A stretch of DNA of 59,885 nucleotides from an uncultured Caryophanales bacterium (GCA_946405105.1 CAMJFY010000009.1:1-59885); one strand, 5' to 3'. Shown: positions 27,810-37,903, counted from the stretch's first letter. The notes: generated by a model from the letters alone, not told the origin. Numbers and translations are program-made.

Positions 27810-29897
27810 ATGAAACAGGTAAATGATTATTTTGGATGTCTTGTATTTAATGATGAAGTAATGAAATCTAGATTATCTTCTGATATATATAAGTCATTAA
27901 AGAAAACAATTAATGATGGTTGTGAACTTGACATCAGCGTTGCTAACAGTGTTGCAGTAGCAATGAAAGACTGGGCAATCGAAAATGGCTGTACACATTA
28001 CACTCACTGGTTCCAACCAATGACAGGTATTACAGCTGAAAAGCATGATAGCTTCATTTCACCAGATGGTGATGGAAAAATTATCATGGAATTCAAAGGA
28101 AAAGAGTTAGTAAAGGGTGAGCCTGATGCTTCTTCATTCCCATCTGGAGGATTAAGAGCAACATGTGAAGCTAGAGGATATACAGCTTGGGATCCAACAA
28201 GCTATGCCTTTATTAAGGATAAGGTATTATGTATTCCTACAGCATTCTGCTCATATGGTGGTGAGGCACTAGATAAGAAGACTCCACTTCTTAGATCTAT
28301 GCAAGCTATCAATAAAGAAACATTAAGAATATTAAAATTATTTGGTCATACAGATGTTACTTCTGTTAAAACAACAGTTGGACCTGAACAGGAATATTTC
28401 TTAGTAGATAAGGAATATTATGATCAAAGACCTGACTTAATTTATACAGGTAGAACATTATTCGGTGCAATGCCTCCTAAGGGACAGGAACTTGAGGATC
28501 ATTACTTTGGTGTAATTAAACCTAGAGTACAGGCATTCATGAATGATTTAAATGAAGAGTTATGGAAATTAGGCATTCTAGCTAAGACAGAGCATAATGA
28601 GGTTGCTCCTGCACAGCATGAATTAGCACCTATCTTTGCAACAACAAATATTGCTGCAGATAATAACCAATTAACAATGGAGATTATGCAAAAGGTTGCT
28701 AAGAAGCATAATTTAGTTTGCTTATTACATGAAAAACCATTCAAGGGAGTAAACGGATCAGGTAAACATAATAACTGGTCTATATCAACAAATACCGGCC
28801 TAAATCTATTAGAACCAGGTGCTACACCACTTCAAAATGCACAGTTCTTATTATTCCTAGTTGCAGTAATTAAAGCTGTAGATGAATATCAGGATTTATT
28901 AAGAATAAGTGTTGCAAGTGCTGGAAACGACTTCCGTTTAGGAGCAAACGAGGCACCTCCTGCAATCATCTCAATGTTTGTTGGTTCTGAATTACAAGAT
29001 GTCTTAGATTCAATTGAAACAGGTAAACCATTAAATACAAAGGGAACAAAATTCTTAAAGATTGGTGCTGACGTATTACCTGATTTACCAAAGGACTCTA
29101 CAGATAGAAACAGAACTTCTCCTTTCGCATTTACAGGAAACAAGTTCGAATTTAGAGCACTTGGTTCTTCTGAATCAATTTCTTGTGCAAACATCATGTT
29201 AAATACAGCTGTTGCTGAAGTATTAAGAGAATTTGCAGATCAATTAGAAAAATCTAAAGATTTCAACAATGACTTACATGATTTAATTAAAGATACAATC
29301 ATTAAACATAAGAGAATTATCTTCAATGGTAATGGTTATGATGAGTCATGGGTTAAAGAAGCTGAAGCAAGAGGCTTATTAAATTTAAAATCTACACCAG
29401 AGGCATTACCTCATTACTTAGATAAGAAAAATGTTAAGTTATTTACTTCTCATGGTGTATATACAGAAGCTGAAATTAATGCAAGATATGAAATTGCTCA
29501 AGAGCATTACATTAAGATTGTAAATATTGAAGCATTAACAGCTTTAAATATGACAAATAAATATTATTTACCTGCTATTAGTAAATATAGTGCTAAGCTA
29601 GCTAAAGTCGTAAATGAAAAAGCAAGCTTACAAATTGATGCAGTTTATGAAAAAGATATGTTAAAGAAGCTATCTGATGGCTTAAACAAGGCATATGTAA
29701 TTAAAAATGAATTAGAAACTGCATTAGCTAAGAAAGATGATATTAAGAAAGCATCTGATGAATCTATTTATTTAAAAGAAAATGTATTAACTAAGATGGA
29801 GGCTCTAAGAGATGTAATTGATTCTCTTGAAGAAATTACTTCTGAAGAAGCATGGCCATTCCCATCTTATGGAAAACTATTATTCGGTGTAAGATAA
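27810..29897 (+). CDS. glnN: Glutamine synthetase, type III
   Basis: GSIII is a large dodecameric glutamine synthetase found in Bacteroidetes, cyanobacteria and some Bacillota. The 695 residues match [25 protein letters not shown] (about 62-81), [30 protein letters not shown] with metal Glu, [15 protein letters not shown], and [18 protein letters not shown] lies four to five bases before ATG. It is the first gene of the rightward unit and faces the operon carrying a second, type I enzyme. Confidence 0.98.
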   Translation: MKQVNDYFGCLVFNDEVMKSRLSSDIYKSLKKTINDGCELDISVANSVAVAMKDWAIENGCTHYTHWFQPMTGITAEKHDSFISPDGDGKIIMEFKGKELVKGEPDASSFPSGGLRATCEARGYTAWDPTSYAFIKDKVLCIPTAFCSYGGEALDKKTPLLRSMQAINKETLRILKLFGHTDVTSVKTTVGPEQEYFLVDKEYYDQRPDLIYTGRTLFGAMPPKGQELEDHYFGVIKPRVQAFMNDLNEELWKLGILAKTEHNEVAPAQHELAPIFATTNIAADNNQLTMEIMQKVAKKHNLVCLLHEKPFKGVNGSGKHNNWSISTNTGLNLLEPGATPLQNAQFLLFLVAVIKAVDEYQDLLRISVASAGNDFRLGANEAPPAIISMFVGSELQDVLDSIETGKPLNTKGTKFLKIGADVLPDLPKDSTDRNRTSPFAFTGNKFEFRALGSSESISCANIMLNTAVAEVLREFADQLEKSKDFNNDLHDLIKDTIIKHKRIIFNGNGYDESWVKEAEARGLLNLKSTPEALPHYLDKKNVKLFTSHGVYTEAEINARYEIAQEHYIKIVNIEALTALNMTNKYYLPAISKYSAKLAKVVNEKASLQIDAVYEKDMLKKLSDGLNKAYVIKNELETALAKKDDIKKASDESIYLKENVLTKMEALRDVIDSLEEITSEEAWPFPSYGKLLFGVR

Positions 29898-29923
29898 TAA
29901 AATAATTTTTGGAGGGGATTATT

Positions 29924-31726
29924 ATGGAAATCGTAAATGGTTGGGATTACCAAATATGGAAGCTAATTGCAATTGCTTTAATCTTCTTCATGCAAGCAGG
30001 ATTTGCAATGTGTGAAGCAGGTTTCACAAGATCAAAAAATACTGGTAATATCACAATGAAAAACTTAATGGACTTCTGTTTAGGTACAGTAACATTTATC
30101 TTAATTGGTGGTCCATTACTATGTGCAGAAAATGCAATCGCCGGTGGTCTATTTGGCGATGCAGTCCAAGTATGGAAAGGTATGTTCGGAAAAGAAGCCT
30201 CATTATATAACTGGACTGATTTCATATTTAACTTAGTATTCTGTGCTACTACTGCTACAATCGTATCAGGAGCTATGGCAGAACGTACAAACTTTAAAGC
30301 TTATTGTATTTATTCAATGATTATTTCAGCTGTTGTATATCCAGTTGAAGCTTATTGGAACTGGGGTGTTGGAAACCAAGGTTGGTTACAACAATTAGCT
30401 GCATCTTGGGGCTTAGCTGATGGTTATGCTCAAGGATTCATTGATTTATCTGGTTCTTGTTCAATTCATATGGTTGGTGGTTTAACTGCATTAATCGGTG
30501 CTTGGATGGTAGGTCCAAGAATTGGTAAGTATACTAGAGATGAAAATGGTAAGGTTGTTAAAATTAACGCTATTCAAGGTCACAATGTATTAATTGGTGC
30601 TCTTGGTGTATTCATTCTATGGTTTGGTTGGTATGGATTCAACCCAGCTGCTTGTACAACATGGGATGGATATGAAGGTATGGGTCAAGTATTCATGACT
30701 ACTACTATTGCAGCATCACTTGCTACAGTAACAGTAATGATGATTACATGGATCAAAAATGGAAAACCAGATGTCTCAATGACATTAAATGGTTCACTTG
30801 CAGGTCTAGTAGCTATTACTGCTGGTTGTGCAAGAGTTGATTTAGTTGGTTCTGTATTTATTGGTATCGTTGCCGGTGTAATTCTATGCGTTGGTGTTGA
30901 ATTCTTCGATAAGGTTTGCCATATCGATGACCCAGTAGGTGCTTGTTCAGTACACTTCTTAAATGGTGTTTGGGGAACAATCGCTTGTGGTTTATTCTCA
31001 ACAACTACAGGATTATTCTATGGTCATGGCTTCGCACAATTAGGAATCCAAGTAATTGGTGTATTAGCAGTATGCGCTTGGACAGCTGCTTGGGCATTCT
31101 TAATCTTTGGTGTAATGAAGCTAATCAAGAGAAAAGATGGTGTAACTCCATTCTTAAGAGCTACTCCTGAAGAAGAAATTAAAGGTCTTGATATTTCTGA
31201 ACATGGTTTATTATCAGCATATCCAGACTTCGTAGCACAAGTTGAATCAATTGATTATAGCGGTGCTATGGTAGTTACAGGTGATGCTCCAATGGCTGAG
31301 GCTGTTGAGGTAGCTCACTTAAGTAAAAATGATGCAGTTGTTCCTGAAGCTTCAGGTGCTAAGGGCGATTATAAATTTACAAAGGTTGAAATCATTTGTA
31401 AAGAAAGAATGCTTGATTCATTAAAGGATGCAATGCTAAATCTTGGAATAAATGGTATGACAGTTACTCACGTACTTGGTTGTGGACAACAAAAGGGTAA
31501 GCCTGAATATTACCGTGGTGTTCAAATTGAAGCTACACTTCTACCTAAGATTCAAGTAGATATGGTTATTTCTAAGGTTCCAGTAAGAGATGTTATTGAA
31601 ACTGCTAAGAAGACATTATATACAGGTCACATCGGCGATGGTAAGATCTTCGTATACGATGTAGAAAATGTAATCAAGGTTAGAACTGGTGAAGAAGGCT
31701 ACGCCGCTTTACAAGACGAAGAATAA
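29924..31726 (+). CDS. amt: Ammonium transporter fused to a PII nitrogen-sensor domain
   Basis: Residues about 1-405 are an Amt/Rh ammonium channel (11 helices) with the conserved Asp of FIDLSGSCSIH and the twin pore histidines in SIHMVGG and SVHFLNGVWG. A linker contains the usual GLDISEHG Amt tail. Residues about 483-600 are a complete PII protein: NLGINGMTVTHVLGCGQQKG, the T-loop PEYYRGVQIEA, TGHIGDGKIFV and KVRTGEE. In E. coli numbering Gln39, Tyr46, Lys58 and Lys90 are kept, but the uridylylated Tyr51 is Ile. The transporter thus carries its own GlnK-like gate. GGAGGGG precedes the ATG at 29924; an upstream ATG frame lacks a ribosome site. Confidence 0.95.
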   Translation: MEIVNGWDYQIWKLIAIALIFFMQAGFAMCEAGFTRSKNTGNITMKNLMDFCLGTVTFILIGGPLLCAENAIAGGLFGDAVQVWKGMFGKEASLYNWTDFIFNLVFCATTATIVSGAMAERTNFKAYCIYSMIISAVVYPVEAYWNWGVGNQGWLQQLAASWGLADGYAQGFIDLSGSCSIHMVGGLTALIGAWMVGPRIGKYTRDENGKVVKINAIQGHNVLIGALGVFILWFGWYGFNPAACTTWDGYEGMGQVFMTTTIAASLATVTVMMITWIKNGKPDVSMTLNGSLAGLVAITAGCARVDLVGSVFIGIVAGVILCVGVEFFDKVCHIDDPVGACSVHFLNGVWGTIACGLFSTTTGLFYGHGFAQLGIQVIGVLAVCAWTAAWAFLIFGVMKLIKRKDGVTPFLRATPEEEIKGLDISEHGLLSAYPDFVAQVESIDYSGAMVVTGDAPMAEAVEVAHLSKNDAVVPEASGAKGDYKFTKVEIICKERMLDSLKDAMLNLGINGMTVTHVLGCGQQKGKPEYYRGVQIEATLLPKIQVDMVISKVPVRDVIETAKKTLYTGHIGDGKIFVYDVENVIKVRTGEEGYAALQDEE

Positions 31727-31730
31727 TTGA

Positions 31731-31748
31731 TGTGCCCTTCGGGGCACA
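31731..31748 (+). terminator. UUCG hairpin between amt and asnB
   Basis: TGTGCCC-TTCG-GGGCACA starts four bases after the amt stop. The following TTATATTGTT is a poor T-run, so it is probably a partial terminator or an mRNA 3'-end stabiliser inside the unit. Confidence 0.55.
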
Positions 31749-31775
31749 TTATATTGTTAGAAAGGGATTATTTAT

Positions 31776-33356
31776 ATGTGTGCAATAATAGGATATTTAA
31801 GCTTAGAAAATTATGAACTATTATTAGAAAATTTTGATAAGGTAACATCTAGAGGACCTGATAAATGTGAAATAAAAAAGTTTTCTAATGCTGTATTAGG
31901 ATTCAAGAGATTATCAATAATGGGTATTGATGATTCGGGAATGCAACCATTTAATTACAAGGATTATACAATTGTATGTAATGGTGAAATATATGGCTTT
32001 AGAAAAATCAAAAAGGATTTAGAAGATAAAGGATATAAATTTAACAGCAATTCAGATTGTGAAATACTTCTTCCCTTATATGAATTATATGGAACAGATA
32101 TGTTTAGCAAGCTAGATGCAGAATTTGCATGCATAATTTATGATTCTAAAACAAAAGATTTTATTGCCGCTAGAGATCCTATTGGTATTAGACCACTATA
32201 TTATGGATATGATAAAGATAATAAAATTATCTTTGCATCAGAACCTAAATGCTTAGTAGATATAGCACAAAGAATTTATCCATTCCCACCAGGATATTAT
32301 TATAAAGATAATAAATTTGTTTGTTATACAGATATTACTAAAGTAGATTCTTATGTAAATGATGATCTTGAAACAATTGCTAAATCAATCCATGATAAGC
32401 TAGTTGAAGGTGTAAATAAGAGATTAGATTCAGATGTTAAGGTTGGATATTTATTATCTGGAGGACTAGATTCTTCTCTTGTTTGTGCTATCGCAGCTAA
32501 AACATTAAATAAGAAAATAGATACATTTTCTATTGGTATGTCTACAGACGCAATAGATTTAAAATATGCAAAACAGGTAAGTGATTATATTAATTCAAAT
32601 CACCATGAAATTATTATTACTAAAGATGATGTATTAAATGCTTTAGAAGATGTAATTGAAATATTAGCAACATTTGATATTACTACTATCAGAGCTTCTA
32701 TTGGTATGTATTTATTATGTAAAGCAATACATGAACAAACTGATATTAGAGTTTTATTAACTGGTGAAATATCAGATGAATTATTTGGATATAAATATAC
32801 AGATTTCGCTCCTAATGCTGAAGAATTCCAAAAAGAATCTATTAAGAGAGTTAAGGAATTACATATGTATGATGTATTAAGAGCTGATAGATGTATTTCT
32901 TCTAATTCATTAGAAGCTAGAGTACCATTTGGTGATCTAGATTTTGTTAAATATGTATTATCAATTAATCCAATTAAGAAAATGAATACCTATAATATGG
33001 GTAAATATTTATTAAGACATGCGTTTGAAGAAGATAAAATCTTACCAGAAAATATCTTAATGCGTGAAAAGGCAGCATTCTCTGATGCTGTTGGACATTC
33101 AATGGTAGATTATTTAAAGGAATATGCAAACAACAAATATACTGATGAAGAATTTGAACTTCTATCATGTAAATATACTCACGCAAAACCATTTACAAAG
33201 GAATCATTATTATATAGAGAAATATTTGAAAAATATTATCCTGAACAAAGTCAAATGATTGTTGATTTCTGGATGCCTAATAAAAATTGGGAAAACTGTA
33301 ATGTAAATGATCCTTCTGCAAGAGTATTAAAAAATTATGGAAATAGTGGTAAGTAG
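31776..33356 (+). CDS. asnB: Asparagine synthetase B (glutamine-hydrolysing)
   Basis: It converts aspartate and glutamine to asparagine and glutamate with ATP. The 526-residue protein starts MCAIIGYL, giving the Ntn nucleophile Cys after Met removal. It has RGPDKCE, VCNGEIYG and ARDPIGIRPLYYG in the glutaminase domain and the PP-loop LLSGGLDSSLV (about 228-238) in the synthetase domain, followed by LLTGEISDELFGY. The length matches bacterial AsnB. The ribosome site AAAGGGA is nine bases from ATG. It lies two bases before purF. Confidence 0.96.
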   Translation: MCAIIGYLSLENYELLLENFDKVTSRGPDKCEIKKFSNAVLGFKRLSIMGIDDSGMQPFNYKDYTIVCNGEIYGFRKIKKDLEDKGYKFNSNSDCEILLPLYELYGTDMFSKLDAEFACIIYDSKTKDFIAARDPIGIRPLYYGYDKDNKIIFASEPKCLVDIAQRIYPFPPGYYYKDNKFVCYTDITKVDSYVNDDLETIAKSIHDKLVEGVNKRLDSDVKVGYLLSGGLDSSLVCAIAAKTLNKKIDTFSIGMSTDAIDLKYAKQVSDYINSNHHEIIITKDDVLNALEDVIEILATFDITTIRASIGMYLLCKAIHEQTDIRVLLTGEISDELFGYKYTDFAPNAEEFQKESIKRVKELHMYDVLRADRCISSNSLEARVPFGDLDFVKYVLSINPIKKMNTYNMGKYLLRHAFEEDKILPENILMREKAAFSDAVGHSMVDYLKEYANNKYTDEEFELLSCKYTHAKPFTKESLLYREIFEKYYPEQSQMIVDFWMPNKNWENCNVNDPSARVLKNYGNSGK

Positions 33357-33358
33357 GA

Positions 33359-34780
33359 ATGTTTGATAGTATTCATGAGGAATGTGGTGTTTTTGGCATT
33401 TATGAGCCAAAACAAACAGATGTTGGAAATTTAACATATTTAGGCTTATATGCTTTACAGCATAGAGGCCAAGAATCATGTGGTATTGTTGTTTGTGATG
33501 ATGGAATATTTAGACAACATAAAGGAATCGGCCTAGTTGGTGAAGTATTCTCAAAAAATGATTTAGATGAATTAGGAACAGCAAATATGGCAGTAGGCCA
33601 TGTTAGATATTCTACTACTGGCGTTAATAATGAAAATAATATACAGCCACTTGTAGTAAGACATATTAAGGGAAATCTAGCATTAGCACATAATGGAAAT
33701 TTAACTAATGCAGATGAATTAAGAGAAAAATTCGAGCTTAATGGTGCTATTTTTAGAGCGACATCAGATACTGAAGATATTGCATATCAAATCGTCGCTG
33801 AAAGATTAAAAGCTAAATCTATCGAGGAAGCTATTAAAAAGGCAATGAAAAAGATAAAAGGTGCTTATTCTTGTGTCGCAATGTCTTCTCAAAAGCTTGT
33901 AGCATTTAGAGATGTTAATGGTTTTAGGCCATTAATATTAGGTAAAACAAAAACAGGAGGCTATGTTGTAGCTTCTGAATCTTGTGCAATAGATGCGATT
34001 GATGGTGAAGTAATTAGAGATATAAAGCCAGGTGAAATCTTAACAATTTCAAAAGAAGGAATTAAATCTGATTTCGTACCTTCAAGTACTTCTTCACTTT
34101 GCGTTTTTGAATTTATTTATTTTGCAAGACCAGATTCAGTTATTGAAGGTTCTTCTGTTCATCAAGCAAGAATAAATGCAGGTAAGATTTTAGCAAAAGA
34201 ATCTCCTGTTGATGCTGATGTTGTTATTGGTGTACCTGATTCGGGCTTAGATGCTGCACTTGGTTATTCAATGGAATCTAAAATACCATATGGTATTGGA
34301 TTTGTTAAGAATAAATATATTGGAAGAAGCTTTATTAAGCCTACTCAAAAAGAACGTAGTGCTGCCGTTAAAATAAAATTAAATGTAATTAAAGAAACAA
34401 TAAAAGATAAAAGAGTTATTTTAATTGATGATTCCATCGTTAGAGGAACAACATCACAAAGAATAATAAAGCTATTAAAGGATAATGGTGCTAAGGAAGT
34501 ACATATGCGTATTTCTTCTCCTGCCTTTAAATTCCCTTGCTATTTTGGAACAGATATTGATTCAAAAGAAAACTTAATCGCATGTAAATATGATACCAAT
34601 GAAGAAATTGCAAAGGAAATATGTGCTGATTCATTAGCATATTTATCAATTAAAGGAGCACATATGCTTGCAACAAATTCTAAATGTGGATTCTGTGATG
34701 GCTGCTTCTCAGGAAAATATCCAATTAAAACTCCTACTATTACAAATAAAAATAAATTTGAAGAAAAAATCAACAAATAA
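33359..34780 (+). CDS. purF: Amidophosphoribosyltransferase
   Basis: It commits PRPP to purine synthesis using glutamine. The 473-residue protein has a short propeptide (MFDSIHEE) before the nucleophile in ECGVFGIYE, an intact GHVRYSTTG, AHNGNLTNA, the flexible loop YIGRSFIKPTQKERSA and the PRPP site LIDDSIVRGTTS. Four Cys at the Bacillus-type Fe-S ligand positions are present (LCVFEF, FPCYFG, FCDGC). It starts two bases after asnB, so it is coupled to it. It is the catalytically complete counterpart of the paralog at the window start. Confidence 0.97.
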   Translation: MFDSIHEECGVFGIYEPKQTDVGNLTYLGLYALQHRGQESCGIVVCDDGIFRQHKGIGLVGEVFSKNDLDELGTANMAVGHVRYSTTGVNNENNIQPLVVRHIKGNLALAHNGNLTNADELREKFELNGAIFRATSDTEDIAYQIVAERLKAKSIEEAIKKAMKKIKGAYSCVAMSSQKLVAFRDVNGFRPLILGKTKTGGYVVASESCAIDAIDGEVIRDIKPGEILTISKEGIKSDFVPSSTSSLCVFEFIYFARPDSVIEGSSVHQARINAGKILAKESPVDADVVIGVPDSGLDAALGYSMESKIPYGIGFVKNKYIGRSFIKPTQKERSAAVKIKLNVIKETIKDKRVILIDDSIVRGTTSQRIIKLLKDNGAKEVHMRISSPAFKFPCYFGTDIDSKENLIACKYDTNEEIAKEICADSLAYLSIKGAHMLATNSKCGFCDGCFSGKYPIKTPTITNKNKFEEKINK

Positions 34781-34786
34781 ACATTC

Positions 34787-34818
34787 AAAAAGCGTCATAC
34801 AACAATATGACGCTTTTT
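34787..34818. terminator. Bidirectional intrinsic terminator after purF
   Basis: The 13-pair stem AAAAAGCGTCATA / TATGACGCTTTTT lies between the convergent purF and DUF3990 genes. Confidence 0.85.
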
Positions 34819-34822
34819 TATT

Positions 34823-35392
34823 TTAGCTTAATATATCTTTAACATTATCATCTAATAATGAAAACATTAAATTTTGATAATCTTCTTCCATTTTCTTTAC
34901 TTCTTCAATAGAATTTTTTATGATTTCTTTATCTATTATTTCATATTTTAAAAATTTTAATTGTGATTTAGCTTTCTCACTTTTAATTACTATTTGATAA
35001 TATAGGGGATCATTATTTAATATTTTAAGGGCAGTTTCATTATTTATAAATCCACTAGTTAAAATACCATATAAATCAAAAATAGTATCATTAGCTATAG
35101 GTCCTATAATAACATCATAATCTTTATAAATGTCACCATAACCATTTCTATTTTTAAATATATAATTAAGCCAATCATTATTTCTTTCTTTAAAATTTAA
35201 TATTTTTAAATCATTGATATCTAATGAATAATAATTAATTATGGTGTCCTGTTTTTCTCTTAACCTAGCCCATTTTTTAGAGAAATCTAGGTCTGATGAC
35301 AAATAAAAACCTTGACCAAAATCAGCATTTATTCTACCATGTTTTATATCTATTTCTTTTATTATATTAAATCCTACATGATATAGCTCCAT
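34823..35392 (-). CDS. DUF3990-family protein (ADP-ribosyltransferase-like fold)
   Basis: The 189-residue protein opens LYHVGFNIIKEIDI and has DFGQGFYLSSDLDFSKKWA (about 24-42) and YDVIIGPIANDTIF (about 92-105), the recognisable DUF3990 pattern. DUF3990 proteins are thought to share the ADP-ribosyltransferase fold and often sit beside a small DUF3791 gene in toxin-antitoxin-like pairs. No such partner is present: the gene is flanked by the purF terminator and the metE terminator. AGGAG lies eight bases before ATG. Activity and role are unknown. Confidence 0.7.
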   Translation of the reverse strand: MELYHVGFNIIKEIDIKHGRINADFGQGFYLSSDLDFSKKWARLREKQDTIINYYSLDINDLKILNFKERNNDWLNYIFKNRNGYGDIYKDYDVIIGPIANDTIFDLYGILTSGFINNETALKILNNDPLYYQIVIKSEKAKSQLKFLKYEIIDKEIIKNSIEEVKKMEEDYQNLMFSLLDDNVKDILS

Positions 35393-35453
35393 AATTATAT
35401 CTCCTAATATATCTATACATTAATTTTATCATAAAACTTAAATATGTAAAAAA

Positions 35454-35477
35454 GGAATAGAGATTAAACTCTATTCC
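35454..35477 (-). terminator. Intrinsic terminator of metE
   Basis: The stem GGAATAGAG / CTCTATTCC with a six-base loop is followed on the minus strand by T6. Confidence 0.85.
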
Positions 35478-35484
35478 AAATATA

Positions 35485-37734
35485 TTAGATATTATTTCTT
35501 ACATTTTTAGCCGCAGAAACTAAATTCTTTAAGCTCTTAATAGTTTCTTCAGGTTGTCTTGTTTTAAGACCACAGTCTGGATTAACCCATAATTTATTTA
35601 GATCAACTGTTTTTAACATTTTCTTTAATGCTGTTTCTATTTCTTCTACTGAAGGAACTCTTGGTGAATGGATATCATATACACCAGGCCCTACTTCTGT
35701 CTTGAAATTATTTTTCTTTAAAACATCTAATATTAATAAATCAGATCTTGAAGCTTCAAATGTAATAACATCAGCATCCATATCATCAATAGCTTTAATG
35801 ATATCACTGAATTCACTATAGCACATATGTGTATGGATTTGTGTCTCTGCCTTAACACCACTATGAACTAATCTAAATGCTGGGATTGCCCAATCTAGGT
35901 AATTAGGATACCATTCATTCTTTCTAAGTGGTAATTTTTCTCTTAATGCTGCTTCATCAATTTGAATAATACTTATTCCATTCTTTTCAAGGTCTAAAAC
36001 CTCATCACGAATTGCTAAAGCAATTTGTAGTGTAGATTCCTTTAAACTAATATCTTCTCTTGGAAAAGACCAATTAATAATTGTTACTGGACCGGTTAAC
36101 ATTCCCTTAACAGGTTTATTTGTAACTGATGCTGCATATTTAGACCATTCTACAGTAATAGGTGATTTTCTTGAAACATCTCCCCAGATTACTGGTGGTT
36201 TAACACATCTTGTACCATATGATTGAACCCAAGCATTTTCAGTGAATATATAACCATTTAAATTTTCACCAAAATATTCAACCATGTCATTTCTTTCATA
36301 TTCACCATGAACTAAAACATCAAGTCCAATTTCTTCTTGTAATTTAATACAATCATATATCTTTTTCTTGTTAAATTCCTTATATTCTTCTAAAGATATT
36401 TCTCCCTTTTTATATGCTCCTCTATTCTTTTTTACATCTAGAGTTTGAGGGAATGAACCAATAGTTGTTGTTGGCAATATTGGTAATTTAAATCTATTAT
36501 GCTGAATTATTTCACGCTCTTTGAAATCTGGCTTTCTAGTATATAAATCATCAGTTATAGAATTAACTCTATTAACTACGTTAATATCACTTGAATTAAT
36601 TCTCTTTTCACCGATTAATTTTTTATTATTATCAAATAATTCTTTATTATTATTTAATAATATTTCTTTTAATTCTTTTAATTCATTAATCTTTTCAATA
36701 GCAAATGCAAAATGTTTCTTATAATTATCATCAAGCTTTGTTTCATATTCAGTTGAATATGGAACATGTAATAAAGAACATGATGTAGAAATAACAATAT
36801 TATCTCTATTAATATTCTTTATTAAATTTATAGTCTTTTCATAATTATTTTTCCAAATATTTTTACCATTTACTACTCCAGCAAATAATAATATATTTTT
36901 ATCTAATTTATTAATTAATTCTTTAGTTTTTGATCCTTCAATAAAATCTAGTCCTACACCATCAAATTTTAATTTATTGATAGAATCAATTACATCTCTT
37001 ACATCACCAAAATATGTTTGTAATAATATTTTAATATCTTTTTTATTTAATAAATTATTATATATTTCTTCAAATAATTTAATATCATTATCACATAAAT
37101 CAGTAACTAAGATAGGCTCAGCAATAGAAATCCACTTTGAACCAAGCTTTTCAAATTTATTAATTATTTCTTTGTAAACATTAATAAAATCTTTATAAAT
37201 ATCTTTAATATTCTTCTTTCCTGTATATCTTGTTAATTTTAATAATGTAAATGGTCCAATGATTGTTGGAATAGTATTAAATCCGTTTTCTTTAGCTTCA
37301 ATATATTCGTCAAAAGGTTTAGTACCATTTAATTTAATTTCAATATCATCTTCATATTCTGGTACTATGTAATGGTAATTTGTATTAAACCATTTTTTCA
37401 TTGCTAGAGCTTTAACATCACCTTTATCTCCTTGATATCCTCTTGCCATTGCAAAATATGTATCAATAGAATCTAAAGATAAATTCTTATATCTAGCTGG
37501 AATTATATTTAATAAGACTGCAGAATCTAATAGATTATCATAATATGAGAAATCTCCTGAAGGAATAAAATCAATTTTTTCTTGCTTCTTCCAATTATTT
37601 AGTCTAATATTTTTACTTATTTCTTCTAATTCCTTTTTATTAATATCTCCCTTAAAATATTTTTCTTCTGCAAATTTTAATTCTCTTTTTTTCCCTATTC
37701 TTGGGAATCCAATTATAGATGTATAAATACTCAT
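35485..37734 (-). CDS. metE: Cobalamin-independent methionine synthase
   Basis: MetE methylates homocysteine from 5-methyltetrahydropteroyltri-glutamate. The 749 residues form two barrels; the N-terminal one starts SIIGFPRIGKKRELKFA and the C-terminal one PTTTIGSFPQT. Zinc ligands are visible in HTHMCYSEF (His and Cys), in TFEASRSD (Glu) and in NPDCGLKTR (Cys). GGAGG is nine bases before ATG. The N-terminal half is unusually rich in Asn, Lys and Ile, in line with the AT bias. No S-box or T-box is visible in its leader, only a hairpin at the 5' end. Confidence 0.97.
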   Translation of the reverse strand: MSIYTSIIGFPRIGKKRELKFAEEKYFKGDINKKELEEISKNIRLNNWKKQEKIDFIPSGDFSYYDNLLDSAVLLNIIPARYKNLSLDSIDTYFAMARGYQGDKGDVKALAMKKWFNTNYHYIVPEYEDDIEIKLNGTKPFDEYIEAKENGFNTIPTIIGPFTLLKLTRYTGKKNIKDIYKDFINVYKEIINKFEKLGSKWISIAEPILVTDLCDNDIKLFEEIYNNLLNKKDIKILLQTYFGDVRDVIDSINKLKFDGVGLDFIEGSKTKELINKLDKNILLFAGVVNGKNIWKNNYEKTINLIKNINRDNIVISTSCSLLHVPYSTEYETKLDDNYKKHFAFAIEKINELKELKEILLNNNKELFDNNKKLIGEKRINSSDINVVNRVNSITDDLYTRKPDFKEREIIQHNRFKLPILPTTTIGSFPQTLDVKKNRGAYKKGEISLEEYKEFNKKKIYDCIKLQEEIGLDVLVHGEYERNDMVEYFGENLNGYIFTENAWVQSYGTRCVKPPVIWGDVSRKSPITVEWSKYAASVTNKPVKGMLTGPVTIINWSFPREDISLKESTLQIALAIRDEVLDLEKNGISIIQIDEAALREKLPLRKNEWYPNYLDWAIPAFRLVHSGVKAETQIHTHMCYSEFSDIIKAIDDMDADVITFEASRSDLLILDVLKKNNFKTEVGPGVYDIHSPRVPSVEEIETALKKMLKTVDLNKLWVNPDCGLKTRQPEETIKSLKNLVSAAKNVRNNI

Positions 37735-37806
37735 GTTATCAATTCCTCCCTACAATTCAAATATAAATTATAAAAAAGAAATTGTAAAATACTCAAAAAA
37801 TAATAT

Positions 37807-37839
37807 GGCTATAGCTTCGGGCTATACCAAGAAATTATA
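37807..37839 (-). promoter_or_regulatory. metE extended -10 promoter with hairpin at the transcript 5' end
   Basis: TGG-TATAAT (minus strand, -10 at 37839-37834) is an extended -10 without a good -35. About seven bases on, GGTATAGC / GCTATAGCC (37828-37807, one bulge) would fold right at the start of the transcript and is followed by ATATTATTTTTT. It could protect the 5' end or act as a weak attenuator. Confidence 0.5.
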
Positions 37840-37869
37840 CCACAATTATTCAAATTAAAAAACATTAAA

Positions 37870-37897
37870 AGCCTATAGCTATTTAAAACTATAGGCT
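37870..37897 (-). terminator. Intrinsic terminator of the SDR-TetR unit
   Basis: The stem AGCCTATAG / CTATAGGCT is followed on the minus strand by TTTAATGTTTTTT. Confidence 0.8.
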
Positions 37898-37903
37898 CTA
37901 AAA

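Noticed and set aside
31731-31748. Second ANTAR-type hairpin before asnB
   Set aside because: The loop is a UUCG tetraloop, not an A-N-N-G hexaloop, and no competing terminator is present.
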